Origin: Candidatus Segetimicrobium genomatis
GTDB lineage: Bacteria; Sysuimicrobiota; Sysuimicrobiia; Sysuimicrobiales; Segetimicrobiaceae
DNA: 41,942 nucleotides
Direction of reading: 5' to 3'
Assembly (NCBI GenBank): GCA_005882275.1
Contig: VBAK01000125.1
Span: forward strand, 1 to 41,942
Below, piece after piece: positions 15,892-23,564 of this stretch (positions are counted from its first letter, which is position 1; each line of letters starts with the position of its first letter). The position numbers and the translations under genes are program-made. The notes below the pieces were generated by a model, which was not told the origin of the DNA, searched no databases, and saw only the letters and a program-made list of their open reading frames with translations.

Positions 15892-16848
15892 ACGGCCACG
15901 TCGACCGCCTCGGAGACGAACAGTCCCCTTCGGGTCCTCCTCCTCGAGGACGACCGCGACACCACGCACCTTATCGAGGAGATGCTGGCGGCGGAGGCGG
16001 CGGCGGAAGACGCGCTCGTCCGCTTCGACCTGGAGACCCGCAGCCGGCTCTCCGAAGGGGTCAAGCGCCTGTCCCAGGGAGGCGTGGAAGCCATCTTGCT
16101 CGATCTGTCCCTCCCCGACGGCCAGGGGCTCCGGTCTGTCGCCGCCGTGCGCGAGCAGGCGCCGCACGTGCCGATCGTGGTGCTGACCGGCGCCGCGGAC
16201 AAGAAACTGGGCATCCAGGCGCTGGACGCCGGAGCGCAGGACTACCTGGTCAAGGGCCGCACGGACGGCCCGCTGCTCGTGCGGTCGCTCCGGTATGCGA
16301 TCGATCGAAAGCGGCTGGAGCGCATTCTGGAGCAGCAGGTCCTCATCGACGAACTGTCGGGCGTCTACAATCGCCGGGCGTTCTTCAAGGCCGCCGAGCA
16401 GCAGTTGAGGCTGCTCCGCCGGCTCCGCAAGCAGGCGCTGCTGGTCCTCGTGGACATCGAGGGGCTGAAACAGATCAACGACGCCTTCGGCCACGCCGCG
16501 GGAGATGTCGCCATCGTCGATGCGGTGGAGCTGCTGCGAACCACCTTCCGCGAGAGCGACATCATCGGCCGGATGGGCGGGGATGAATTCGCGGTGCTGG
16601 CGTTCGAAGTGGGCGCGGAAGAGCTGACCACCATCCCCCGGCGGCTGACGAAGTCTCTCGCCGCCTACAACAAGACCCCGGACCACCGGGCCCGGCTCGC
16701 GTTCAGCCTCGGGTTCGCCGTGGTCAAGTCGGAGAGTGGATCGACCCTCGGCCACCTGCTCAAGGAGGCCGAGGAGGACATCGATTTGAAGAAGCACGGC
16801 CGGCCGAAGCCCCCGGGCAAGCCGCCCCTGAAGCTCGAGTTGTCCTAG
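15892..16848 (+). CDS. Response regulator with diguanylate cyclase domain (REC-GGDEF), start irregular
   Basis: Synthesises c-di-GMP under phosphorelay control. The REC domain begins with RVLLLEDDRD (acidic pair near 15952), with the phospho-acceptor Asp in AILLDLSLPDGQGL, Thr in VVLTGAADK and Lys in DYLVKGRTD. The GGDEF domain has DELSGVYNRRAFF, VDIEGLKQINDAFGH and RMGGDEFAVL; RESD five residues before GGDEF is an inhibitory I-site. The first ATG in frame (15982) would delete beta 1 and the acidic pocket, yet the open frame 15829-15981 has no ATG, GTG, TTG or CTG. An ACG at 15892 lies 9 nt after AGGAG (15878-15882) and is the boundary used here; a one-base frameshift from the GTG at 15884 is the alternative. 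It is followed by ldcA. Confidence 0.8.
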   Translation, partial: TATSTASETNSPLRVLLLEDDRDTTHLIEEMLAAEAAAEDALVRFDLETRSRLSEGVKRLSQGGVEAILLDLSLPDGQGLRSVAAVREQAPHVPIVVLTGAADKKLGIQALDAGAQDYLVKGRTDGPLLVRSLRYAIDRKRLERILEQQVLIDELSGVYNRRAFFKAAEQQLRLLRRLRKQALLVLVDIEGLKQINDAFGHAAGDVAIVDAVELLRTTFRESDIIGRMGGDEFAVLAFEVGAEELTTIPRRLTKSLAAYNKTPDHRARLAFSLGFAVVKSESGSTLGHLLKEAEEDIDLKKHGRPKPPGKPPLKLELS

Positions 16849-16901
16849 CGGTCCTGCCCGGGCGCAGGGCCGCGGCACGGCGCGCGGAGAAGACGTCTGG
16901 G

Positions 16902-17855
16902 ATGGACCGCGCGCGTCTGAAACCCCTCCGGCTCGAGGCCGGTCAGACCATCGGCCTGATCTCCCCGTCCGGGCCGACGTCCGCGGCCGGCGCCACCACG
17001 CCCGAGCAGCTCGCGGCCGCGCGCGCCCGCCTCGCCGAGGCCGGCTTCCCCACCGTCGTCGCCCCTCACGCGCTCGACGTCCGCGGGTATCTCGCGGGCG
17101 GCGACCCCGGGCGGGTGGCGGACCTGCACGCCATGTTTACGGATCCCGCGGTTCGGGCGGTGCTGTGCATCCGCGGGGGCTATGGGGCGATGCGCCTGCT
17201 GGACGCGGTGGATTACGACCTGATCCGCCGCCACCCCAAGGTGTTCATTGGGTACAGCGACATCACGGCGCTCCATCTGGCTCTGCACCACCGGACCGGG
17301 CTGGTGACGTTTCACGGACCGATGGCCGCCGCGATCGCCGCGGGCGGCGAACACGACCTCGGCCGGCTGCTGCGCGCCGTCACCCGCCCGCACCCGCTCG
17401 GCCCGCTGGCAAACCCGCCGGACGGCCCCGAGATCGAGACGCTCGTCCCCGGCGCCGCGGAGGGCGTGCTGCTCGGCGGCAACGCCGCGGTGCTGACGTC
17501 CCTGCTCGGCACGCCGTACCTGCCGTCGTTCGAAGGCGCGGTGCTCTTCCTCGAAGACATCCTCGACCACACCTACCGCCTCGATCGGAAGATCGTGCAG
17601 CTTCGCCTGGCCGGGGTGCTCGAGCAGGTCGCGGGCATCGTCGTGGGCGAGTGCCGCCTGCGGACCGAGCCGGACGACCAGGGACTCTCGGTCCGCCAGA
17701 TCCTGGACGATCTCGTCGTCCCATTGGGCAAGCCGGCGATCTACGGCCTCGCCTGCGGACACGGCGCCTATCACCTGACCCTGCCGGTTGGGGTCCGCGC
17801 GCGCCTCGATGCGGGACGCGGCGTTCTGTCGGTTGACGAGGCCGCGGTCACCTGA
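16902..17855 (+). CDS. ldcA: Muramoyltetrapeptide LD-carboxypeptidase (peptidase S66)
   Basis: Cytoplasmic serine peptidase that removes the terminal D-Ala from murein tetrapeptides during wall recycling. 317 aa, typical length. Seen: N-terminal LEAGQTIGLISPSGPTS; AVLCIRGGYGAMRLLDAVDY; nucleophile Ser in FIGYSDITALHLALH; Glu in VLFLEDILDHTYRLDRKI; His in the C-terminal ACGHGAYHLTLPVG. These give the Ser-Glu-His triad of family S66. Homologues include microcin C self-immunity protein MccF, but the wall context favours LdcA. The ATG at 16902 follows the response regulator by 53 bp; GGAGAAG about 12 nt upstream could serve as ribosome binding site. Confidence 0.93.
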   Translation: MDRARLKPLRLEAGQTIGLISPSGPTSAAGATTPEQLAAARARLAEAGFPTVVAPHALDVRGYLAGGDPGRVADLHAMFTDPAVRAVLCIRGGYGAMRLLDAVDYDLIRRHPKVFIGYSDITALHLALHHRTGLVTFHGPMAAAIAAGGEHDLGRLLRAVTRPHPLGPLANPPDGPEIETLVPGAAEGVLLGGNAAVLTSLLGTPYLPSFEGAVLFLEDILDHTYRLDRKIVQLRLAGVLEQVAGIVVGECRLRTEPDDQGLSVRQILDDLVVPLGKPAIYGLACGHGAYHLTLPVGVRARLDAGRGVLSVDEAAVT

Positions 17856-17926
17856 CGGGACCGCCGGGAGATCCCGTCGAAACGACTAGCGGACCTCGCG
17901 GGCGCCCCTGAGCGACCGCGCCGAAA

Positions 17927-18030
17927 GGCCGATCGAAAGCCGATCGAAGGCCGATCGAAGCGAGGAGTGGAGCAAAGGTAAGCGTGGAGTAGAACAAAGG
18001 TAAGCGTAGAATGGAGCATAAGGTAAGGAG
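17927..18030 (+). repeat. Two-part tandem repeat (11-bp ladder then 22-bp units), copy A, hisC 5' region
   Basis: GATCG recurs at 17931, 17942 and 17953 (11-bp steps, GGCCGATCGAA-like). It is followed by three consecutive 22-bp units at 17965-17986, 17987-18008 and 18009-18030, all variants of GAGTGGAGCAAAGGTAAG. The last unit ends in AAGGTAAGGAG, whose AAGGAG (18025-18030) is the ribosome binding site of hisC. A second copy of the same two-part pattern lies in the E2 gene (40454-40532). The degenerate units suggest expansion of an SD-like sequence or a dispersed element. Confidence 0.8.
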
Positions 18031-18039
18031 AGATCGCCT

Positions 18040-19143
18040 TTGACCCAGCCCCGCCCTCGCGCCCGTCGAGCGCTCGCGGCACTGGAGCCGTACATCCCCG
18101 GCCGTTCGGCCGAAGAGGTGATGGCGCGCTTCGGGCTGACCCAGGTGGTCAAGCTCGGGAGCAACGAAAACCCGCTCGGCGTCTCCCCCCGCGTGCGTGA
18201 CGCCGTGATCCGGATCCTCGACCGCGCCCACCATTATCCGGACGGAGAAAGCACCCGGCTGCGCGGGCGGCTCGCCGGGCGGTTCGGGCTGACCCCGGAG
18301 CACTTCTGCGTCGCCAACGGCGCGGACAACATCCTGACCTGCCTGGGCCTGGCGTTTGTTGAACGGGGAGACCGCTGCGTGACGGGACTGCCCACCTACA
18401 CGGCGTACGCCGGCCTGGTCAGGCTCCTCGAGGGCGAGCTCGTCGAAGTCCCGCTGCGGGAGTGGACGTTCGACGTGCGGGCTCTGGCGGAGGCGGCCGC
18501 GGGCGCCAAGGCCGTGATCGTCTGCAATCCGAACAATCCCACGGGCTCGATCCTCCGGCACGACGAGCTGCAGGCCCTGGCGGAGGGGGTCCCCCCGGAC
18601 GCCCTCCTCGTCGTCGACGAGGCCTATGCGGAGTGGGTCGATGACCCGGCGTTCCCCGACTCCGTGGCCCTGCTCCGGCGGCACCCCAACATCGTCATTG
18701 TGCGCACGTTCTCGAAGATCTACGGCCTCGCGGGGCTGCGCGTCGGCTACGCCATCGGCGCGCCGGAGATCGTGGCCTCCCTCAACCAGGTCCGCGAGCC
18801 GTTTCCCGTGGACCGGCTGGCGCAGGCCGCGGCCGAAGCCGCGCTGGACGATGACGCGTACGCGCGCGCGGCCTACGAGAATAACCGCGCGGGGAAGGCC
18901 GCGCTGGCACAGGGGCTCACCGCGCTCGGCCTCCGGCCCCTGCCGAGCCAGGCCAACTTCGTGCTGGTCGATCTCGGCCGGCCCGCCGCGACCGTGGCGG
19001 AGCGCCTGCTCGAGCGGGGCGTGATCATCCGGCCGGGGGGCATGTGGAGGCTGCCGATGTGGGCGCGCATCACCGTGGGCACGCCTCAGGAGATCGCCAG
19101 GCTGCTCGAGGCGCTCTCGACGGTGCTCCGGCAGCCGGCGTGA
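18040..19143 (+). CDS. hisC: Histidinol-phosphate aminotransferase (HisC-like, PLP fold type I)
   Basis: Transfers the amino group from glutamate to imidazole acetol phosphate in histidine synthesis; close homologues act on aromatic 2-oxo acids. 367 aa from a TTG at 18040 with AAGGAG 9 nt upstream. Seen: LGSNENPLG near 40-47, VCNPNNPTG (161-169), VVDEAYAEW with PLP-binding Asp193, and the Schiff-base Lys226 in TFSKIYGLAGLRVGY; C-terminal Arg in MWARITVGTPQE binds the substrate carboxylate. No other his genes are in the window, so an aromatic or other role cannot be excluded. The 5' region consists of a tandem repeat that provides its ribosome binding site. Confidence 0.88.
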   Translation: MTQPRPRARRALAALEPYIPGRSAEEVMARFGLTQVVKLGSNENPLGVSPRVRDAVIRILDRAHHYPDGESTRLRGRLAGRFGLTPEHFCVANGADNILTCLGLAFVERGDRCVTGLPTYTAYAGLVRLLEGELVEVPLREWTFDVRALAEAAAGAKAVIVCNPNNPTGSILRHDELQALAEGVPPDALLVVDEAYAEWVDDPAFPDSVALLRRHPNIVIVRTFSKIYGLAGLRVGYAIGAPEIVASLNQVREPFPVDRLAQAAAEAALDDDAYARAAYENNRAGKAALAQGLTALGLRPLPSQANFVLVDLGRPAATVAERLLERGVIIRPGGMWRLPMWARITVGTPQEIARLLEALSTVLRQPA

Positions 19144-19185
19144 AAACGTCAAGACGGGGGGAGGCCCCCCCAGAGGAGGGAGATC

Positions 19186-19674
19186 ATGGTCGCAAGCCGC
19201 CGCATTGAGGAGCTGCTGAAGGCCTATGCCGAGGGGCCCCGGCTTCTCGAGGCTGCCGTGAAGGGGATCCCTGAGGCAGAGCTCCGCTTCAGCCCGGGGC
19301 CCGGGCACTGGACCATCCACGAGAACGTGGTGCACGTCGCCGACACAGACCTGGTGGCGGCCGCGCGGATGCGCTTCGTGATCGCCCAACCCGGATCCAC
19401 GCTGGTGTCGTTCGATCAAAACCTGTGGACGACGGCGCTGGATTACGCATCGCTATCTATGGAAGGAGCGCTTGCGCTCCTCCGCGCCGTCCGGGCGTCG
19501 ACCCTGGAGGTCCTCAGGCGCGCGCCGTCGGAGGCCTGGGAACAGCAGGGGATCAACACCGAGGCCGGCCCGCAGACACTGGAGTGGCTGGTCGAGCATT
19601 TTGCGGACCACGTGCCCTACCACCTGCGGACGATCGCCAAACGCCGGGCGCAGTACGCGCAGGCCAAGCGCTGA
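19186..19674 (+). CDS. DinB-family protein (four-helix metal-binding fold)
   Basis: 162 aa, the usual length. The DinB/YfiT-like pattern is clear: LLKAYAEGPRLLEAAVKGIP, GHWTIHENVVHVADTD with a metal His, and a C-terminal HFADHVPYHLRTIAKRR carrying the other His ligands. DinB-like proteins are four-helix bundles that bind Zn or Ni; many are thiol-dependent S-transferases (mycothiol or bacillithiol), others are only damage-induced. The particular activity is not known. GGAGGGAG precedes the ATG. It is 42 bp after hisC on the same strand, then converges on the ureohydrolase. Confidence 0.87.
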   Translation: MVASRRIEELLKAYAEGPRLLEAAVKGIPEAELRFSPGPGHWTIHENVVHVADTDLVAAARMRFVIAQPGSTLVSFDQNLWTTALDYASLSMEGALALLRAVRASTLEVLRRAPSEAWEQQGINTEAGPQTLEWLVEHFADHVPYHLRTIAKRRAQYAQAKR

Positions 19675-19712
19675 GCCGGGGGGAGCCTCAGGAAGCGTAG
19701 CGGCGGCGCGGG

Positions 19713-20666
19713 CTACGGCCTGCCCAGCGAGATCAGGCTGAGCAGCTCGAAGAGCACGTTGGCCGCGAGCATCGCGGTGATGCCGCTCTGGTCGTACGGC
19801 GGCGAGACCTCCACGATGTCGAACGCCACGATCTCCAGCCCGGCGAGACCGCGGAGGAGATCGAGCGTCTGCGCGCTGCTGAGCCCGCCCACCTCCGGCG
19901 TGCCCGTGCCCGGCGCAAACGCGGGGTCGACCGAATCGATGTCGAACGAGACGTACACCTTGCGCCCCCGCACGGCGTCCAGGCGCGACAGCGCGGCGGC
20001 CACCCCGTGCCGGTGGATTTCCTCGGCGCGGACCACGGTCACGCCGTGGGCCTGCCCCAGCTCGAAGTCCTTCTCCCCATAGACCGGGCCGCGGATCCCG
20101 AACTGCACCGTCGCTTTGGGTTGGTACAGGCCCTCCTCGAGCGCCCGCCGGAACGGCGTCCCGTGAAAGTAGCGGTTGCCGAAGTATTCTTCCCACATGT
20201 CCTGATGGCTGTCGAAGTGGACCAGCGCCACGGCGCCGTGGCTGCGCGCCACCGCCCGGAGAATCGCCAGCGAAATCGAGTGGTCGCCCCCGACGCACGC
20301 GGGGATCGCCCCCGCGGCCAGCACCTCGCCGACCGCGGCCTCGATCCGTCCGTAGGTGTCGACGATGTCGAGCGGGTTGGGGTCCACGTCGCCGCAGTCG
20401 GCGACCCGGAGGCGGCTGAACGGGGAGGTGCGCAGCACCGGATGGTAGGGCCGGATCAGCAGGGAGTTACTGCGGATCTCCTTCGGACCGAACCGGGCGC
20501 CCGGCCGGAAGCTCACGCCGCCGTCGAAAGGAATGCCCAGGATCGCCACGTCGAGACCGCGGGGGTCCTTCTGGTAGGGCAGCCGCATGAACGTCGAGAG
20601 CTGGGCGTACCGGGGGGACCGGAAGGCATTGGGGGGCTCGAAGCGCTCCGGCGGGGGCGCGCTCAT
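19713..20666 (-). CDS. Agmatinase-family ureohydrolase (guanidino compound or guanidine hydrolase)
   Basis: Binuclear metal hydrolase of the arginase/agmatinase fold, 317 aa. Metal ligands are visible: GGDHS (His129), FDSHQD (Asp152, His154, Asp156; the usual DAHxD reads DSHQD) and FDIDSVDP (Asp242, Asp244), with SFRPGARFGPKEIR near the N-terminus and YFHGTPFRRA near 166-175. The family hydrolyses agmatine, guanidinobutyrate, proclavaminate or free guanidine, releasing urea. The ATG overlaps the ABC ATPase stop (ATGA), and it is the last gene of an operon with a complete nitrate/sulfonate-type importer. That layout recalls the Synechocystis sll1077-sll1082 region encoding the Ni guanidine hydrolase. 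No polyamine genes are nearby. The fold is certain, the substrate a hypothesis. Confidence 0.88.
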   Translation of the reverse strand: MSAPPPERFEPPNAFRSPRYAQLSTFMRLPYQKDPRGLDVAILGIPFDGGVSFRPGARFGPKEIRSNSLLIRPYHPVLRTSPFSRLRVADCGDVDPNPLDIVDTYGRIEAAVGEVLAAGAIPACVGGDHSISLAILRAVARSHGAVALVHFDSHQDMWEEYFGNRYFHGTPFRRALEEGLYQPKATVQFGIRGPVYGEKDFELGQAHGVTVVRAEEIHRHGVAAALSRLDAVRGRKVYVSFDIDSVDPAFAPGTGTPEVGGLSSAQTLDLLRGLAGLEIVAFDIVEVSPPYDQSGITAMLAANVLFELLSLISLGRP

Positions 20667-21568
20667 GATCCTGCCGCCGCGCCGGGCGCGTCGTCGCCCC
20701 CGGCGGAATCGATCCGCGGCGCCCGCGAGGCACGCGGACCGGAGTCGGCACCAGCGGGCGCGTCGTCGCCCCCGGCGGTCCGGGCGGACCCCATGATCGC
20801 GGCGGTCTCCTCCCGGATCATCGCGAGGACCCGGCGCTTCGCGCCGACGAACTCTTCCGAGGTCGTCGCCTCGAGGGTCCGCGGCCGGGGCAGCGACAGC
20901 GATACCTCGGCCCGGAACCGGCCCGGCCGCGCGGTCATGACGTACACCCGGTCTCCCAGGAAGAGCGCTTCGTCGATGTCATGCGTCACGAACAGGATCG
21001 TCTTCGGCGACTTCTGCCAGATGTCCAGCAGCAGCTCGCCCATGAACGCGCGCGTCTGAGCGTCCAGGGCGCCGAACGGCTCGTCCATCAGCAGCACCTC
21101 CGGGTCGTTGGCCAGGGCCCGGGCGATCGCCACCCGCTGCATCATCCCGCCGGACAGCTCCTTGGGGTAGGCGTGCTCGAATCCCGTAAGCCCCACCATC
21201 TGAATGTAGCGCCGGGCGGCCGCGCGCCGCTCCGATTCGGGAACCCCCCGCAGGCGCGGTCCGAACTCCACGTTGCCCTGCACCGTCAGCCACGGGAAGA
21301 GGGTGTAGGACTGGAAGACCATGCCGCGGTCCGCGCCGGGGTCGGTGACCTGATGACCGTCCAGCCAGATCTCGCCGGACGAGGGCCGGACGAGCCCGGC
21401 GACGAGGCGGAGCAGCGTGCTCTTGCCGCATCCGGACGGGCCGACGATGCTGACGATCTGACAGTCGGCGACGTCGAGCGAGAGCCGGTCGATGGCCACC
21501 ACCTCTCCGCCCCGCCGGGTGCGGAAGGCGACCGTGGCCTCGCGGATGCGCAGCTTGGGCTCCGCCAT
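20663..21568 (-). CDS. ABC transporter ATPase, nitrate/sulfonate/taurine type
   Basis: Energises the importer encoded upstream. 301 aa: Walker A GPSGCGKS (43-50), Q-loop VFQSYTLFPWLTV, signature LSGGMMQRVAIARAL, Walker B VLLMDEPFGALD, and H-loop FVTHDIDEALFLGDRVYVM. The order and sequence fit the NrtD/SsuB/TauB group. After the ATPase domain there is a poorly conserved C-terminal tail of about 45 residues rich in Ala, Gly and Asp, produced partly by a 23-bp direct repeat. It starts 9 bp after the permease stop and overlaps the ureohydrolase start. Confidence 0.93.
   Translation of the reverse strand: MAEPKLRIREATVAFRTRRGGEVVAIDRLSLDVADCQIVSIVGPSGCGKSTLLRLVAGLVRPSSGEIWLDGHQVTDPGADRGMVFQSYTLFPWLTVQGNVEFGPRLRGVPESERRAAARRYIQMVGLTGFEHAYPKELSGGMMQRVAIARALANDPEVLLMDEPFGALDAQTRAFMGELLLDIWQKSPKTILFVTHDIDEALFLGDRVYVMTARPGRFRAEVSLSLPRPRTLEATTSEEFVGAKRRVLAMIREETAAIMGSARTAGGDDAPAGADSGPRASRAPRIDSAGGDDAPGAAAGS
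20684..20778 (-). repeat. 23-bp direct repeat in the 3' end of the ABC ATPase gene
   Basis: Identical 23-bp sequences occupy 20684-20706 and 20756-20778, exactly 72 bp (24 codons) apart. Both are read in the same frame and encode AGGDDAP in the C-terminal tail. The DNA between them shows no clear further repetition. It probably reflects a small in-frame duplication or slippage event in a tolerant tail. Confidence 0.8.
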
Positions 21569-21577
21569 GGACAGGCC

Positions 21578-22417
21578 TCAGGCCTTGGGGGACCAGGGCA
21601 GGAGCCGCCGGTGCAGCCACTTGAACGTCAGATCGAACACGAGCCCCAACCCCCCGATCACCACGAGCCCCACGAAGATCCGGTCGGTGAACAGGCCCCG
21701 CATGGAGTTTAGGATCAGATACCCCAGGCCCCGGTCGGCGGAGACGATCTCGGCCACGATCAGGTAGGTCCAGGCCCAGCCCATGGTGATGCGGAGGGTA
21801 TCCATCACCCCGGGCAGCGTCGCCGGGAGCAGGACGCGCCCCACCACCTGGGCGCGCGAGGCGCCGAGCGTGTAGGAGACGTCGAGCTGTTCGTGCGGCA
21901 CGTGGGCCGCCACGTCGGCGACGAGCAGAACGAGCTGAAAGAACGTCCCGATGAAGATCACGGCGACCTTCTCGGCGGTCCCGATGCCGACGTAGAGGAT
22001 CAAGAGGGGGATCATCGCGCTGACGGGCAGGTAGCGGACGAAGTCGACCACGGGCTCCACGAGCGCCTCCACCACCTTGAACGATCCCATCAGGATCCCG
22101 ATGGGGACGGCCAGGACCGCGGCCAGCGCCCACCCCGACACGATGACCGCGAGGCTGGCCCGCATATCTTGCACGAGGGTGCCGTCCCGCGCGAGGTCGA
22201 GGCCCGCGGCGAGGATCGCGGTGGGGCTGGGCAGGAAGAGCGGCTCCACGACCCCGCCGTAGCTGAGCAGGCACCACAGCGCCACGAGGCCGACGGCGCT
22301 GCCGGTGACCGTTCCCAGATAGACGCGCCGGGGGACGGGCTCCTGCGGGCGGAGGTACGCGAAACGGGCCCACGACGTCCGCCGCCGGCGCTCCGCCCCG
22401 GGCTGTGCCGGGCTCAC
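21578..22417 (-). CDS. ABC transporter permease, nitrate/sulfonate/taurine type
   Basis: 279-residue membrane subunit (BPD_transp_1) with about six helices. Seen: VVDFVRYLPVSAMIPLLILY, AVIFIGTFFQLVLLVADV, the EAA-type cytoplasmic loop around YTLGASRAQVVGRVLLPATL that docks the ATPase, and GWAWTYLIVAEIVSADRGLG. From memory, the F-x-RYLP and GWAWTY segments resemble permeases found beside urea carboxylase/guanidine genes as well as taurine permeases; this is not proof of substrate. It lies 49 bp after the binding protein and 9 bp before the ATPase, one transcription unit. Confidence 0.92.
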   Translation of the reverse strand: MSPAQPGAERRRRTSWARFAYLRPQEPVPRRVYLGTVTGSAVGLVALWCLLSYGGVVEPLFLPSPTAILAAGLDLARDGTLVQDMRASLAVIVSGWALAAVLAVPIGILMGSFKVVEALVEPVVDFVRYLPVSAMIPLLILYVGIGTAEKVAVIFIGTFFQLVLLVADVAAHVPHEQLDVSYTLGASRAQVVGRVLLPATLPGVMDTLRITMGWAWTYLIVAEIVSADRGLGYLILNSMRGLFTDRIFVGLVVIGGLGLVFDLTFKWLHRRLLPWSPKA

Positions 22418-22466
22418 GTCACGCCCGCCGGGCCGGCCGGGGTGGCGCGCCGGCCCGGCACGCTCC

Positions 22467-23456
22467 CTACTTATTGATGAACTCGGGGTCTAGCAGGTCG
22501 GCGGCGGCCACGTTCCCCCGGATCATGCCAAGCGACTTCCAGATGTCGATCGCGTTCTGCGCGGTGACGTAGATCTGCCCGCCGAGCGCGAAATACTGGC
22601 GGTTGATGGCCTCGTCGTAGAACCGGACGCCGGCGAGGGTCTCGCGGAACGTCGTCACGTCCTTCAGCCATCCGCCCACGGCTTTGGCCATCAGGAGATC
22701 GGACTCGTCGGGGTGGTGCTTCCAGTAGTCCACCGCCCTGAACCACCCCTGGACCGCGCCCTTCACGGCATCCGGGTGGTTCTTGATGATGTCGCTCCGG
22801 AAGAGCAGGATGTCCACGATGAGGCCCGGCGTGCTGCTGCTGTCCACCAGGACGTGGCCGCCCGGCGTCCTCTTCGCCCGGCTCAGCCACGGCTCCCACG
22901 TCACCGCCGCGTCGACCTTGTGGGCCACGAACGCCGCCCCCGCAGCGTCCTGCTGCATCTGGATGCTCTGGATGTCCTGCTCCGTCATGCCGTTCTGGCG
23001 GAGCAGCACGCTGAGGAAGAAGTGGGAGACGGAGCCCTTGTTGTACGCGACCCGCCTGCCGCGCAGGTCCTTGATCGACTTGATCGCGTCGACGGCCACG
23101 ATCCCGTCCCCGCCTTTGCTGTCGTCCAGGCCCAGGACCGAGCGAAACGGGTGCTCGGTGCTCCAGTAGAGGCTGGCGGTGTCGAGCGTCGTGGCGATCC
23201 CATCGAGCTTGCCGGAGACGAGCGCGAAGAACCTCTCCTTGGGGTCTTCGAACGTCCTCAGTTCGACGCTGACCCCGGCTTCGTCGAAAAAGCGCTTGTC
23301 CCGGGCCAGGAACAGGGGGCCGTACCCCACCCACGTGGACTGCCCGATCAGCAATGTCTCGGCCGCCGCCCCGGCCGGCGCGGGCCGCCCGAGCGGCGCT
23401 CCCGCAGCCAGCAGCAGGATGAGGGAGACCGCCCCCCACCTCCAGACGCGACGCAT
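22467..23456 (-). CDS. ABC transporter substrate-binding protein (NMT1/SsuA/TauA-like)
   Basis: First gene of the importer-ureohydrolase operon. 329 aa with a signal peptide (MRRVWRWGAVSLILLLAAGA, cleavage near residue 32). The mature protein starts with ETLLIGQSTWVGYGPLFLA and continues through FEDPKERFFALVSGKLDGIAT, DLRGRRVAYNKGSVSHFFL and DAAVTWEPWLSRAKR. This is the periplasmic-binding type II fold of nitrate, sulfonate, taurine, thiamin-precursor and guanidinium transporters. No lipobox is evident. The ligand is not readable from sequence; the adjacent ureohydrolase suggests a guanidino compound. I compared its leader with the guanidine riboswitch classes by eye and saw no match. Confidence 0.9.
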   Translation of the reverse strand: MRRVWRWGAVSLILLLAAGAPLGRPAPAGAAAETLLIGQSTWVGYGPLFLARDKRFFDEAGVSVELRTFEDPKERFFALVSGKLDGIATTLDTASLYWSTEHPFRSVLGLDDSKGGDGIVAVDAIKSIKDLRGRRVAYNKGSVSHFFLSVLLRQNGMTEQDIQSIQMQQDAAGAAFVAHKVDAAVTWEPWLSRAKRTPGGHVLVDSSSTPGLIVDILLFRSDIIKNHPDAVKGAVQGWFRAVDYWKHHPDESDLLMAKAVGGWLKDVTTFRETLAGVRFYDEAINRQYFALGGQIYVTAQNAIDIWKSLGMIRGNVAAADLLDPEFINK

Positions 23457-23532
23457 AGACCAACCCCCTCCCTGCCCGACCGGCTTCAGGGCCTCGCGTA
23501 AGGCTCACAGGGGGATTCCGCCGGATTCACGG

Positions 23533-23557
23533 AAAACCCTCTCCCCGAACGACGGGG
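23533..23557 (-). terminator. Weak intrinsic terminator-like hairpin after pgl
   Basis: On the minus strand CCCCG/CGGGG (23557-23553 with 23547-23543) forms a 5-bp GC stem with a TCGTT loop, followed after six bases by TTTT (23536-23533). It lies 8 nt after the pgl stop and before the ABC operon, where separation of two transcription units is expected. The stem is short, so support is modest. Confidence 0.35.
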
Positions 23558-23564
23558 GCCGCGG

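Noticed and set aside
23457-23564. Guanidine riboswitch (ykkC, mini-ykkC or class III) before the ABC operon
   Set aside because: The conserved ykkC segments and the paired ACGR-loop hairpins of class II are not visible; the only hairpin has a TCGTT loop and looks like a weak terminator.
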